Assembly (NCBI RefSeq): GCF_030435805.1
Contig: NC_081295.1
Location: forward strand, 123,789,501-123,853,500
Source: Mustela lutreola
Lineage: Eukaryota; Chordata; Mammalia; Carnivora; Mustelidae
Reading direction: 5' to 3'
DNA length: 64,000 nucleotides
In this document: positions 33,939-45,006 of the stretch, piece by piece
How positions within the stretch are numbered: position 1 is the stretch's first letter
How the letters are laid out: the number at the start of each line of letters is the position of its first letter
Notes under the pieces: model-generated
Told to the model about the DNA's origin: nothing
Database searches by the model: none
The model's input: the letters and a program-made list of their open reading frames with translations, nothing else
Translations under genes and position numbers: made by a program

Positions 33939-33952
33939 AAAAAAGATGGGGA

Positions 33953-34155
33953 GGGTGCCTGGGTAGCTCAGTTGGTTAAATGACTGTCTTCAGCTCAGGT
34001 CATGATCCTGGAGTCCCAGGATCGAGTCCCGCATTAGGCTCCCACCTCCACAGGGAGTCTGCTTCTTCCTCTGACCTTCCTCTCTCATGCTCTCTCTCAC
34101 TGTCTCTCTCTGTCTCTCAAATAATAAATAAAATATTAAAAATAAATAAATAAAT
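33953..34155 (+). mobile_element. Older carnivore SINE with 14-bp target duplication
   Basis: Variant head GGGTGCCTGGGTAGCTCAGT and 'gtcatgatcctggagtcccagg'. Target duplication AAAAAAGATGGGGA at 33939-33952 and 34156-34169. Confidence 0.95.
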
Positions 34156-34169
34156 AAAAAAGATGGGGA

Positions 34170-34744
34170 AGGATGGAAAGAATGATCCAGAACAGCCCTA
34201 GAAGGAGATGAGCCCTTGAAGAGATGGACGAGTCTGAAAAGTCACCTTTAAACTCCACAGATACTCCTGTGGGCTCCAGGGGGCCTTGTGGGGACAATGA
34301 GAGACCAGAGGACCCTTGGGGCTGTCCCAGACTGGGAATACTGGGATTGGGGGGGGGGGGGGATGGGAGAAGGGGAGGGGGAGGAGAAGGAGAAAAGACA
34401 GACAAAACTTGGGGGCTGAGTCCTGACCCAGGCCTAAGCCTTGGCAACCCTGTTCACAGGAAGCTCTTGCTTCCCAAAGTCCAGGAGACAAGAGAGATCA
34501 AGTTCTTGTAATCCCTGGGCCTGGTGGGACAAGTTTCCACTGATGGGACAAGGGACAAAGGAGCAACAAATATTACCAGCAGAGCAGTGACCATGTCAAA
34601 GCCCAGGATACACTGAGCACAGGCTGGGCACAGTCCCCTCCATGCTGGCTCCTCACACACTCTTGCATCCCCACACCCAGAGGAAGCCCAGCAAACTTGC
34701 AGACCCTGGAATGCCCTCAGTGCTTCTGTTTATTTCCTCTCTTA
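34170..34744. other. Unassigned stretch with a G-run
   Basis: A run of 14 G at 34349-34362 followed by G/A-rich sequence. No exon was recognised. Confidence 0.4.
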
Positions 34745-35213
34745 AACTTTAGGAGTCCTCTTTTTATCTTTTAATTTTTATCTTTTAACTTTTTCCAACA
34801 CTTTAAAATTTAAATTCAGTTAATTAACATCAGAGTATTACTGGTTTCAGAGTACAGGCCGGTGGTTCATCAGTCTTATATAACACCCAGTGCTCATTAC
34901 AAATGTGTCCTCCTTAATGTCCATCACCCAGTGGCGCCATCCCTCCACCCATGTCTCCTCCAGCAACCCTCAGTTTGTTTCATATGATTAAGAGTCCCTT
35001 ATGGTTTGTCTCTCTCACTGGTTTTATCTTGTTTTGTTTTTTCCTCTCTTCCTCTGAGATTCTGTTTCATTTCTCAAACTCCACATATGAGTGATATCAT
35101 ATAACTATCATTCTCTGGTTGACTTATTTTGCTTAGCATAATATCTCCTACTTCCATTTACATCATTGCAAATAGCAAAATTTCATTTTTTTGACTGCTG
35201 AGTAATATTCCAG

Positions 35214-35241
35214 TGTGTGCGTGTGTGTGTGTGTGTGTGTA
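35214..35241. repeat. (GT)n microsatellite
   Basis: GTGTGCGTGTGTGT run within L1 copy C. Confidence 0.9.
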
Positions 35242-35590
35242 TACCATATCTATATCTATTCATCATCAGTGGGCATATGGGCTCTCTCTATAGTTTTGCT
35301 ATTGTGCACATTGTTGCTATAAACATTGGGATGCACGTGCCCTTTTGGATCACTCCATTGGTATCTTTAGGTTAAATATCCAGTGGTACAATTGCTGGGT
35401 TGTAGGTTAGCTCTATTTTCAACTTTTTGAGGAACATCCATACTGTTTTCCAGAGTGGCTGCAACAGCTTGCATTCCCACAAACAGTGTAAGAGGATTCT
35501 CCTTTCTCCACATTCTTGCCAACATTTGATGTCTCCTGACTTATGAATTTCTGACTTGTGAGAGGTGATATCTCAATGTGATTTTGATTT

Positions 35591-35664
35591 TTTTAATAAT
35601 TTTTTAATTTTTTATTTAAACATATATTTTTATCCCGAGGGGTACAGGTCTGTGAATCGCCAGG
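35591..35664 (-). mobile_element. 74-bp L1 3' tip insertion
   Basis: Only the tail and the last ~60 bases of a young L1 3' UTR ('gaggggtacaggtctgtgaatcgccagg'). The 14-bp duplication TGTGATTTTGATTT flanks it (35577-35590 and 35665-35678). Confidence 0.95.
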
Positions 35665-36334
35665 TGTGATTTTGATTTTAATTTCCCTGATGGCTAGTGA
35701 TGAACATTTTTCATGTGTCTGTCAGACATTTATATATCTTCCCCAGAGAAGTGTCTGTTCATGTCTTCTGACCATTTTTCAACTTGACTGTTTTTTGGGA
35801 TGTTGAGGTTAAGAAGTTCTTTATAGATCTTCAATATCAACCCTTTGACTGTGGTGCCATTGGCAAAAATCTTCTCCCATTTGTGGATTGCCTCTTTTCT
35901 TTTTATCTTAACAAAGTTCCAAAAGTTCATTTTCACTTTAGTTTCCCTCGCCTTTGGAGACATGTCTTAAAGTTGCAGTAGCCAATGTTGAAGAGGTTGC
36001 TGCCTATGTTCTCCTCTAGGATTTTGATGGATTCCTGTCTCAAATTGAGGAGGACCATTCCTGTCTCACATTGACAGCACCATTTATTGAAGTCTGTCTT
36101 TCTTCCATTGGATATTTTTTCCTGCTTTTTTGAAGATTAGTTGACCATAAAGTTGAGAGTCTATATCTGGGCTCTCTATTCTGTCCAATTGATCTATGTG
36201 TCTGTTTTTGTGCCAGTACCATGCTGTCTTGGTGATCACAGCTTCATAACATAGCTTGAAATCAGGCAACGTGATGCCCCCCAGCTTTGTTTTTCTTTTT
36301 AACATTTTTAAAAATTTTTTAAATTTTATTTTAT

Positions 36335-36520
36335 TTTTTAAAATTATTTATTTGACAGACAGAGATCACAAGAGGGCAGAGAGGCAGACAGAGAGAGAGG
36401 AAGGGAAGCAGGCTCCCTGCTGAGCAGAAAGCCTGATGCGGGGCTCCATCCCAGGATCCCAGGATCATGACCTCAGCCAAAGGTAGAGGCTTCAAACCAC
36501 TGAGCCATCCAGGCGCCCCC
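36335..36520 (-). mobile_element. Carnivore SINE (antisense) in L1 copy C
   Basis: T-rich tail, ATTTATTTGACAGACAGAGATC, AG-rich part and a head ending in GAGCCATCCAGGCGCCCCC at 36520. Confidence 0.95.
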
Positions 36521-36521
36521 A

Positions 36522-36522
<1 letters not shown>

Positions 36523-36568
<46 letters not shown>
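36523..36568. repeat. (GT)n microsatellite at SINE head
   Basis: About 22 clean GT units immediately after the SINE head. Confidence 0.97.
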
Positions 36569-38645
36569 CTTGCGGTCTTTTCTGGTTCCATACAAATTTT
36601 AGGATTGTTTGTTTCAGCACTTTGAAAAACGCCATTGGTATTTTGATTGGGATGGCATTGAAAGTATAGATTGCTCTGGACAGCATAATCATTTTAACAA
36701 TACTTATTCTTCCAATCCATGAGCATGGAATGTTTTTCCATCTTTTTGTGTATTCTTCAATTTCTCTCATGGGTGTTTTGTAGTTCCTACTATATAGATC
36801 CTTTACCTCCTTGGTTAGGTTTATTCCAAGATATCTTATGGGTTTTGGTACTATTGTAAATGGAACCGATTCTCTAATTTCTCTTTCTACAGTTTCATTG
36901 TTAGTGTATAAGAAAGCAACTGGTATCTGTAGATTGATTTTGAACCTGGCCACATTACTGAATTGCTGTATGCGTTCTAGTAATTTGAGGGTAGAGACTT
37001 TTGGGTTTTCCACATAGTGTACATGCCATCTGCAAAGAGAGAGAGTTCGACTTCTTCTTTGCTAATTTGAATACACATTAGTTCATTTTGTGGTCTGATT
37101 GCTGTTGCTGGGCCTTCTGGTACTATGTTGAACAATAGTGGCAAGAGTGGGCATCCTTGTCATTTTCCTGATCTCCATGGGAACCTTTTCCCTATTGGGA
37201 ATGATATTCACTGTGGGTTCTTCATAGATGGATTTTATGAACTTGAGGAATATTCCCTCTATCCCTATACTCTGAAGAGTTTTAATCCAGAAAGGATGTT
37301 GTATTTTGTCAAATGCTTTTTGTGCATCAATTGAGAGGACCATGTGGTTCTTGTCTCTTCTCTTATTTATGTTTTATCACATTGATTGATTAGGAATGCT
37401 GGACCACCGTTGAATCCCAGGGTTAAATCCCACCTGGTGGTGATGGCTAATCCTTTAAATGTACTGTTGGATTGTATTAGCCGGGATCTTGTTGAGAATT
37501 TTGACATCCAATTCATCAGGGATATTGGCCTGAAATTCTCCTTTTTGATGGGGTCATTGCCTGGCTTGGGGCTCAAGGAAATGCTGGCCTCTTAGAATAA
37601 GTCAGAAAGCTTTCCTTCTCTATTTTTGAAACAGTTTCAGAAGAATAGGTATTATTTCTTCTTTGAATGTTTGGTAGAACTCCCCAGAGAATCCATCAGG
37701 CCCCAGACTCTTATTTTTTGGGAGGCTTTGATCACTACTTCAATTTCTGGATTCCACTAGGTGATGCTGTTTTGGCCCCTGAGGCTTTCAGCTCTGGTCA
37801 GTGGGGTGAATATGGCTGCACCTTGCTCTCTAGACCTGATCTGAAACTTCGCACTTCCCACTCTTTAGTGAGCCTGCACAGAAAAGCAATCAATCAGTCT
37901 GGTCTCCCCGGTCTCCCTATGAACTCTGCGTTCACCCAAGCGTTTTTATGTCAGGAACATGACTGAGTCTCAAAACTCCAAACTTGATGGACTCCTGCAG
38001 CAGGGACTGGTGCAGTTCCACCCAGGGGAGGTGGGGGTCTGCCTGTGCTTCTGTTGCTTATTCAGCCCCTGCTCAGAGAGTCGTTCACTAAATTGTGCAG
38101 CGGTTTCTGATTTATGGCAACATAGAGCAGAACGCCAACACCTAGACTCGCAGCATGCAGCTGGTTTCCTGGCTCCGATGCCTGGGAATTTTGCACACTC
38201 AGGCACCCCTGTTCTTTCTGTGACCCTGGGGATCCTGAGACCATGCTGTCCCACCTCAGATTCCGCCCCACTCCAACACCTCAGTACCTTTAAGCCAGGG
38301 ACCTCCCGCACTGGAGCAGATTTCCTAAAGTCCCGATTTTGTGCTCTGCTGTTTATAATACTTGGCAGCTGCCTCCTGAAGCAAGCTGACTCTGCTCTGC
38401 CGTATCCTCTGATATTTCACCCGGGATTCATGTCTCCACACCTCCTACCTCCCAAACAGTGGTCCCTTTCCTACTTGTAGCCTTGTGGCATTTCTTTCTT
38501 CACACCTCCCCTTGATTCCTATGTGTTCAGAATGGTTTGATAACTATCTTGCTGATTCCAGGTACGAGATGAACTTTGGGTTTCCTACTCCTCCATCATC
38601 TTAAATCCTCCCTAAATTCCTGAATTTTCTGACCCTTCTCTTCAG

Positions 38646-38921
38646 ATGCCCCAAAGACACATATCACCTACTATCCCTTCTCTGACCGTGAGGTCATGTT
38701 GAGGTGCTGGACCCTGGGCTTCTACCCTACAGAGATCACCCTGACCTAGCAGCATGATGAGTAGGACCTGACCCAGGACACAGAGCTTGTGGAGATCAGG
38801 CCTGCAGGAGATGGAAACTTCCAGAAGAGGGCAGCTGTGGTGGTGCCTTCTGGACAGGAGCAGAGATACACATGCCAAGTGCAGCATGAGGGGCTACCCA
38901 AGCACATTACCTTCAGATGCA
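38646..38921 (+). pseudogene. MHC class I alpha-3 (Ig-like) exon 4
   Basis: Reads [29 protein letters not shown], stop, QHDE, stop, [52 protein letters not shown]. Both Ig-fold cysteines and the beta2-microglobulin/CD8 contact region are recognisable. TTQDTELVE and PAGDG are class I hallmarks (MIC lacks them). Confidence 0.97.
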
Positions 38922-39045
38922 TTAAGGAGGGGCACCTGGGCACAGAGCCTCCTGTCAGGGACTTCAGGAGCTGTTGTGAAGATCTTCAGTAGGCTCTGGG
39001 CTGAGACCTAGGGGTCAAGACTCTCACCTTATCCTCTCTTCACAG

Positions 39046-39159
39046 AGTCCCCTCCATAGCCCCTCCTTCCCATCGTGGGCATCGTGGCTGGCCTGACTGT
39101 TGTTGTGGTCACTGGTACTGTGGTGGTTGGAGCTGTCATGTGGAGGAGGGAGAGCTCAG
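39046..39159 (+). pseudogene. MHC class I transmembrane exon 5
   Basis: After an intact CACAG acceptor: ESPP, stop, PLLPIVGIVAGLTVVVVTG, TVVVGAVMWRRESSG. The hydrophobic span and the WRR stop-transfer are typical. The donor GT at 39160 is intact. Confidence 0.95.
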
Positions 39160-39579
39160 GTAGGGAAGGGAAGTGCTCTGAGTTTTCTTGTCCTTCTGCA
39201 GTGTCTCAAGCTCAGGTGGAAGTCTGTCCTGCCTTGTGTATGGGCAATGTCTTCTGCACACATGTGCCTGTCCACTGTGTGCTCATTGCTACATTCACTG
39301 TAGTAAAGCACAGGTGAGAGTAAGGGACATATTAATCACCCTGATGAATGTGGTGGGAACCCAATTCCCAGAAGTCACAGAGCAAGGTCCTTGCTGAGGA
39401 CAGGCAACAGGAAGACGGTTAGTCTCACCCTGCCATCTCTTTCCTTCATGTCCCTGATCCTGCCCTCAGTCTGTAATGACTGTTCTGGAAACTTCCCTGT
39501 GGTCCAGGCTACCTATTTCATCTAGGATCCCGGGCCCTGTCTCCTGCATGTCATCTCATGGGATGTTTTCTTTCACCAG

Positions 39580-39612
39580 GTGAAAAAGGAAGGAGTAATG
39601 CTCAGGCTGAAA
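39580..39612 (+). pseudogene. MHC class I cytoplasmic exon 6
   Basis: A 33-bp exon between CACCAG and GTATGT, with GTGAAAAAGGAAGGA and ATGCTCAGGCTG matching the usual GGKGGxYxQA cytoplasmic exon. Confidence 0.85.
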
Positions 39613-41279
39613 GTATGTATGGTGGGGGTTACCCATTGGCCATGTGCCAAATAGTCGGAGTCTGTGAGTCTGGGGAGATTGGGAGTCTGTGGGTCTGGGG
39701 AGAGGCCCGTGTGTTCTGAGAAGCCACACAAGCAAGCCTGGTGCTCAGCCAGATCTGGAACCACTGAGGTCAGAAAGGAGAGCAGGCCAGGTGGGGAGGG
39801 GAATTAAAATCACATTTACTATGTTTTTTCCCCCGTAAAGAGAGGGAGTACGTTTGTTTTCATAAGGTGTGTGATGTGTGAGATTTATGGCATCGTTTCA
39901 TCACAGGGTGTCATCAGGGGGAGGATTAGGGAGCAGTTCACAGGGGGATGACGAGCATCTTGGAACGCTTGTTCTCTGCAGCTGTTCCTCTGAGCAAACC
40001 CTGGACCCAGCCCTGCGCAAACTTGGACAGGAGGTAGTGCACAAACACACGTATGCATGTGCGTCTTGTGTGGATGTAACGTGTTCCTGGGGGACGGTCA
40101 TGGAACAGGCTGGGCTGTGTAGCCAGGAGCACACCTGCAGTGGCCACATCTGCAGCCACAGAAATCACTCTCTCACCGCTGACTTGATTGGGTCGGGACA
40201 TGGGGGACACATGTCACTCACACCCCCGTCACATGCATCATGCACAGCGGCATCCTCTCTCTATCCCCGGGTCATGAGTTGGGTTCCGTGTGTGCTCCCC
40301 TGTTGGTGGAGCCTCAGGCCAGATCCCGTGGAAGGATGTGGGAGAAACTGGTCTTTCTGTCTGTGGAGGAAGGCAGTCTCTTCCGAATCCCTGACCGCGG
40401 AATTTTCCTCATGTCCAAAGGCCACTGGGGTGCTGGGGGTGGGGGATGGAGAGAGAACAACTAACTGTCATTCTCAGAGCACAGATCTGAGGCTGCAGCT
40501 TGACCTGATGCTTTGTAGGTGCTCAGGTTTGGCCGAGGGAACAAGTGGGTAATAAGTGACAGCTGTCCTCTTGTTTTCCTGACACTACGTGATTAGTCCC
40601 AGCTGTTGTCCACTGCAGTTCTCACAAACATGGGCAGTGGTGAGGTGGGCTGCTGGCCTAATGGCTCGGGGCAGATTTGCCCTCCTTTGTTCTTGCAAGG
40701 ATGAGGAGCCCCAGGTCTGCAAGACGTGAGTGGTCTGTGTGCACCCAAGTGTCGTGTGTCTGTGTCTATTTCCCCGTGTGTGGCGATGTTCTGGGGAGAG
40801 ACTCTCTAGCATCTCTCAGCATTCACGGGACCGCTGCCCAACTTGAACAACAGTGGCAGGGACAGGAGAACCTGAGAGCTAAAGTCATGGTAGATTAAGT
40901 TTGATGTTCTCGGTGGTGTGTGGCATCTGTGACTCCATGCTGGGCCCGCTGTCTCCTTTCTCAATAGGACCTGGAACAGCTGGTCGCATGTAGGCGGATG
41001 GACATGATAGACAGGCTTCCGTTCTGCTTATCCTTTGCTCCTAACAGGACGAGACTCAGGTTACTTGCTTGCTCTAACTCTCAAATTCTCTTTGTGGAGT
41101 GGAGAGGGTTTCTTCCCCCAACTGACCAGCTCTCTTATTCCCTGTCACCACCTGGATACCCTCTGATTTGTTCATTTCACACCTGACCCTGTCGATCTGG
41201 GGCGAGCACAGGTGTGAGGACTCATCTTGCAAGTTGACCTCAGCTCAGGGGCAAGTCTAAACTCTCAGGTTCCCATGTC
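39613..41279. other. Unassigned, downstream of MHC class I relic
   Basis: No exon 7/8 or 3' UTR could be aligned. A 224-codon plus-strand open frame (39878-40552) has no recognisable domain. CpG content is moderate, with no island. Confidence 0.4.
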
Positions 41280-41800
41280 CCTGGCACGGTTGTTTAAGTT
41301 GGGGGTACCATGGACGTTCAGTAGTTTGCTAGAAGGACTCCTAGGTCTCAGGAGAACTCTATGCTGACTCTGATGGTTTATTATAAGGACAGGCACAAGC
41401 AGCCAGATGAAGAGGCTTGGGAGTGTGGGAGCGTGCAGGTCCCAGTGCAGGAGTTTCTGTCCCTGTGGACTTGGAATGTGCCCCCCTTAGAGAAAGTGGA
41501 CGTGTTCGCCATTTCAGAAGCTCTGTGAACCCCACTGTAGAGCAGTCTTTGTGGAAGCTTCATGACATAGGCACGCTTGATTCAGTCACTGTTTGTTGGG
41601 GACGGAGGTCAGCCTCCAGAGCCTCTCCACAGAGGTTGGGGAGTGAGGCTGATGGCACCAACTCTCTAGTCATGGCTTGGTCCTCCTGGTCGCTAGACAC
41701 AACCTCAACTGTCTAAGACCCTCGGCCAAGTCATCTCATTAGAGTACCAGTGACAGTCTTATCACTCAGGAGATCCCAAGGGCTAGGGAGCTGGGTGCCA
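41280..41800 (-). mobile_element. Possible old LTR-type fossil
   Basis: The reverse strand has 'ttataataaaccatcagagtcagc' followed by 'ctcctgagacctaggagtccttctagcaaactactgaacg', a pattern I associate with the poly-A end of old mammalian LTRs. Broken and very old; the family is not assigned. Confidence 0.3.
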
Positions 41801-42917
41801 GGAACTGGGGACAAAGACCACATATTTTTCTTATCCTGCAGCCACACTGTGGTCTTTGAGCACAGATCCCCTGTAGCAGTGGGACCAGAACTGTGGAGAT
41901 ACTGGCCCAGTACTCATGTCCCATCAGGTCATTAACAGTCAGCCCATCTTCCTGCTGGAGGACAGTGTCTCCACTCAGGCCTGCTGGGTCCATTCAGTAT
42001 TGCCAGGTTCCAGAATCAGGAATGTTCTCAGAGCACACGGCTTTTTCTCTCAGCGTCTGGGATGATGGATCTAAGAGACAGTATCATCTCTTGCTCACAC
42101 TTCTAACAAGGTGCTGATATACCATGGATTTCCCTCATTATATAGTGAATTTATACCCTCTTTTACCCTCAGTTACTATTTCTACTTCTCTGCATTTATA
42201 CCTCACTTTCGGCCATTGGAAGGGACATTATGTGTGGCTGCTGTGCTGGTATAGACTGCGGGCAGCAACATGAGTTAGACAAGCTCCCTTCGCCCCCCAG
42301 CCTACTCTCAGTCATAGCAGGGAGGGAAACACACGGACAGAACTGGCCGTTAAAGGACCACCAGCAGATGTAGCTGTGCTCGCTGTCAGCCCCAGCTTTG
42401 TCGGATGGGGTGAAGGCACAGCCCTCCCCTTCAGGCCCTCTGGATTCCACATCAGGGTTTAACACAGTACTTACAGTGTCTTAGGATCCTTCTCATTTCT
42501 GGCACTCACACTCGCATCCCTGTCTTGAGAGCCTGCATTGTGTAGGATGAGAGAATGTTGAGGTGAACATATATGTAAACATATATATAAAGTCATACCG
42601 AGGTCCTTTCCCTTGGGAAGGAGTGTAGAGTCACACTGGCACCTGTCCCCTCCCCTCTTCCTCAGATCCCCAAGGGAAAAGTGTGTAGTGGGGACCATCC
42701 TGTAGCCCCACTCATGCCAGGTGGAAGCGCACACTTGTGCAAACCAGCACTTCACACCTCCACGACCCCGATACCCCTTTTCCACAATGTTTCTGTTGCC
42801 TGTTCCCATGCTCTATGAAGCTGTTATTCTGTCAGCATGTGTGTATGCCCCTTGTGGGATGTTTTGGCTTGTCATGTGTTTGTGGTGTGAGGAACTGTGA
42901 CTGAGCATTCTTCACTG
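41801..42917. other. Unassigned stretch
   Basis: Nothing recognised apart from short AT alternations near 42565-42590. Confidence 0.4.
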
Positions 42918-42930
42918 GTTCAGTACTTTT

Positions 42931-43073
42931 TTTTTTTTTTTGAGGTTGCAGTTTTTTTTTTATATATAATTTTTTATTTTTTATAAACATATATTTTTAT
43001 CCCCAGGGGTACAGGTCTGTGGGGATTATGGACATTGGGGAGGGTATGTGCTTTGGTGAGTGCTGTGAAGTGG
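42931..43073 (-). mobile_element. Tiny twin-primed L1
   Basis: Poly-T and antisense L1 3' tip (42960-43020, 'ttatccccaggggtacaggtctgtg'), followed at 43021-43073 by sense L1 3' UTR ('gggattatggacattggggagggt'). An imperfect duplication of TTCAGTACTTTTTT (42919-) and TCCAGTACTTTTTT (43074-) flanks it. Confidence 0.88.
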
Positions 43074-43099
43074 TCCAGTACTTTTTTTCCACACACGCA

Positions 43100-43530
43100 C
43101 CAAGAGCCGTGTACGAAAATGTCTCAGCAGTACTGTGTATGATCGCCCCAATGGGAAACAACTTAGACGCGTATGACGGGAAAATACATACATAAGTTGT
43201 AGCTTATCCATACAGTGGGATATCATGCAGCCCCGAGGAAGACTGGACCATGGCTACACCCTACAGCGTGGGGGAATCTCACGGACATAGCACTGAGAGA
43301 AAGAAGCCACACACAGGAGTATGACCCTTTGTATGTGAAGTTGAAGATCAGGACTAATTTATTATGTCAGAAGTCGGAGAGTGGTTACCTTTTCTGGTGA
43401 CGTATTGACTGGGAATCTCTGTGAAGCTCAGCATGTTCTGCATCTTGCTCTGGGGGTAGTGCGTGGAGGTGTGCACATGTAACATTTCCTGAGCTGTCCT
43501 CCCAGGACCAGTCCTCTCTGTGCATTTTAT
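43100..43530 (+). mobile_element. Old L1M 3' end
   Basis: 'agcttatccatacagtgggatatcatgcagcc', 'aatctcacggacatagcactgagagaaagaagccacacac', 'ggagagtggttacc' follow the last ORF2 codons and 3' UTR of L1M. It is the same type as the relic at 100-400. Confidence 0.75.
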
Positions 43531-44095
43531 TTTTTTAGACTTTTAATTGAAGCATAGCTACAATTTGTTTTAATAGCACTCTGACCATTTGCATCTACCA
43601 CTGGGTGAACAAAGTACAATCCAGAATATGCATTCCTGTCAAGACCCTTTTGTCGCCCCTTGGGGTTACAGTTATGGCTCTGACTTGCCAGTTATGTTCA
43701 AGGCTTTCCTACTGAGGGGTCAGTCTCCTAGCTCTCTGTGGTGTTTGGTTGGCAGCCAGAACAGTTCTGTTTGGTATTTTGTGCCACAGAAGATGCAAGT
43801 GGACTGCAGAATTTCAGCCTTTCCCTGCATTCCCAGAACCCCCTCTGTCCCCTTATTTCCCTGACCTAGGTGGCTACCCCAAGAGAGGACACCAGGACAC
43901 CCACTCATCCGTTCCAATCCACTTCCAAACTAAGAAGGTGGTTCTTGTGATGGGCATCAACATGTCCTCCTTCGAAGCACGCCCCAAATTCCCATAATGA
44001 GCAAGGGCCCAGACCCCCTGTGGCTATTCCTTTAATAGACCATGTTTCCATTACCATTCTGCCTCATCATGTGGCTGGCTGTTGGCCACTGGCCA
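43531..44095. other. Unassigned stretch
   Basis: The start (43540-43570) recalls an old antisense L1 3' tip. The rest is not recognised. Confidence 0.35.
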
Positions 44096-44604
44096 TGAAT
44101 TGGTAAGTCCAAAACACGGGGGCTTTTCCCATTGTTCTATTTCTTCACTGTTATGCATCAACATAAACATTAGAACTGCCCTATGACAAAGAGACAAAAT
44201 AATCCTGAGCCTGATACAGCCGTGGGGTCTTGGGTAATGTTGGAAAAACACTAATGGAGAGGACAGTGCCCAGAAGAATTCCATTAAAAGGTGGTAACAG
44301 TTAAAAAATTCTTTTACACACAATTTAGAAAACAGTATGACAAAATTAATGGCACATCCTACATAGTCTTCTGTAACCTTGACATTAAGAACACAGAAAT
44401 GAACAGCTCAGTGAGCTGACCTGTGGGGAGTGATCTAACAGTTCTCCTGTAGTAAAGCTGGATTTTTTAAAAGCTAGGATTGGAATCCTCAATACAATGA
44501 TTTTGGTTTTGCAAAACTTTGCTATGTGCCTGCTGCTTTGGGTGTTCTTCTTCATAAAGGAAGTCCACTGTCAACTCATCCCCATTTTCTCTCTTGATCT
44601 TTCT

Positions 44605-45006
44605 TTATTTTCTTTTTTTTTTTTTAAGATTTTATTTATTTGAAGGGCGCCTGGGTTGCTCAGTGGGTTAAGCCTCTGCCTTCAGCTCAGGTGATGATCT
44701 CAGGGTCTTGAAATCGAGCCCCACATGGGGCTCTATGCTCTGCGGGAAACCTGCTTCCCTCTCTCTCTCTGCCTGCCTGTCTACTTGTGATCTCTGTTTG
44801 TCAAATAAATAAAATTTAAAAATATATTTTATTTATTTGAGATAGAGAGAGAGAGACCATGCACAAGCAGAGGGGAGGGCAGAGGGAGAGAGATAAGCAG
44901 GCTCCCTGCCAAGCAGAGAGCAAGACATGGGGCTTGATCCCATGTCCCTGAGATCATGACCTGAGCTGAAGGCAGACACTTAACTGACTGAGGCCCAAGC
45001 ACCCTA
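44605..45006 (-). mobile_element. Carnivore SINE in TWF1 pseudogene, itself interrupted
   Basis: An antisense SINE in two parts: tail 44605-44644 and body 44841-45005 (head ends GGCCCAAGCACCC). Target duplication TCTTGATCTTTCT (44592-44604) / TCTCGATCTTTCT (45007-45019). Confidence 0.93.
44645..44823 (+). mobile_element. SINE inserted into the tail of another SINE
   Basis: Plus-strand SINE, head GGGCGCCTGGGTTGCTCAGT, tail 'caaataaataaaatttaaaa'. ATTTTATTTATTTGA is duplicated on both sides (ending 44643 and 44840). Confidence 0.92.

Larger units (their letters stand above)
34745..38612 (-). mobile_element. L1 (copy C), internally deleted, abutting MHC class I relic
   Basis: T-rich 3' end (about 34760-34800), 3' UTR, then ORF2 from the C-terminus (35963-35730) through [20 protein letters not shown] (37013-36492) and the RT N-terminal part (RPISLMN, DAQKAFDKIQHP) to about 37755. 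There it jumps directly to 5' UTR sequence ending in a CCATCATCTT start block (38593-38602). ORF1 and the endonuclease are missing. A short L1 (35591-35664), a SINE (36335-36520) and two GT repeats lie inside. Beyond 38612 the next bases are intron 3 of an MHC class I gene. Confidence 0.88.
38613..39612 (+). pseudogene. MHC class I pseudogene, alpha-3 to cytoplasmic exon
   Basis: This is the 3' half of a classical-type MHC class I heavy-chain gene, which displays peptides at the cell surface. It keeps the end of intron 3 (38613-38645, 'aattttctgacccttctcttcag'), exon 4 (38646-38921, exactly 276 bp), exon 5 (39046-39159), a typical intron 5 and exon 6 (39580-39612). Exons 1-3 are absent: their place is taken by an L1. 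Exon 4 has TAG stops at 38747-38749 (the conserved Trp of LTWQ) and 38762-38764, its donor reads TT instead of GT, and exon 5 has TAG at 39057-39059. Exon 7 was not found. Clearly dead. It may have been separated from its 5' half by the L1 or by a block duplication. Confidence 0.95.

Noticed and set aside
38642-38943. Minus-strand open frames over the MHC class I alpha-3 exon
   Set aside because: They are shadows of the plus-strand exon.
39878-40552. 224-codon plus-strand open frame downstream of the MHC class I relic
   Set aside because: No domain, signal peptide or family resemblance; Cys/Ser-rich composition from non-coding GC-rich DNA. Probably chance.
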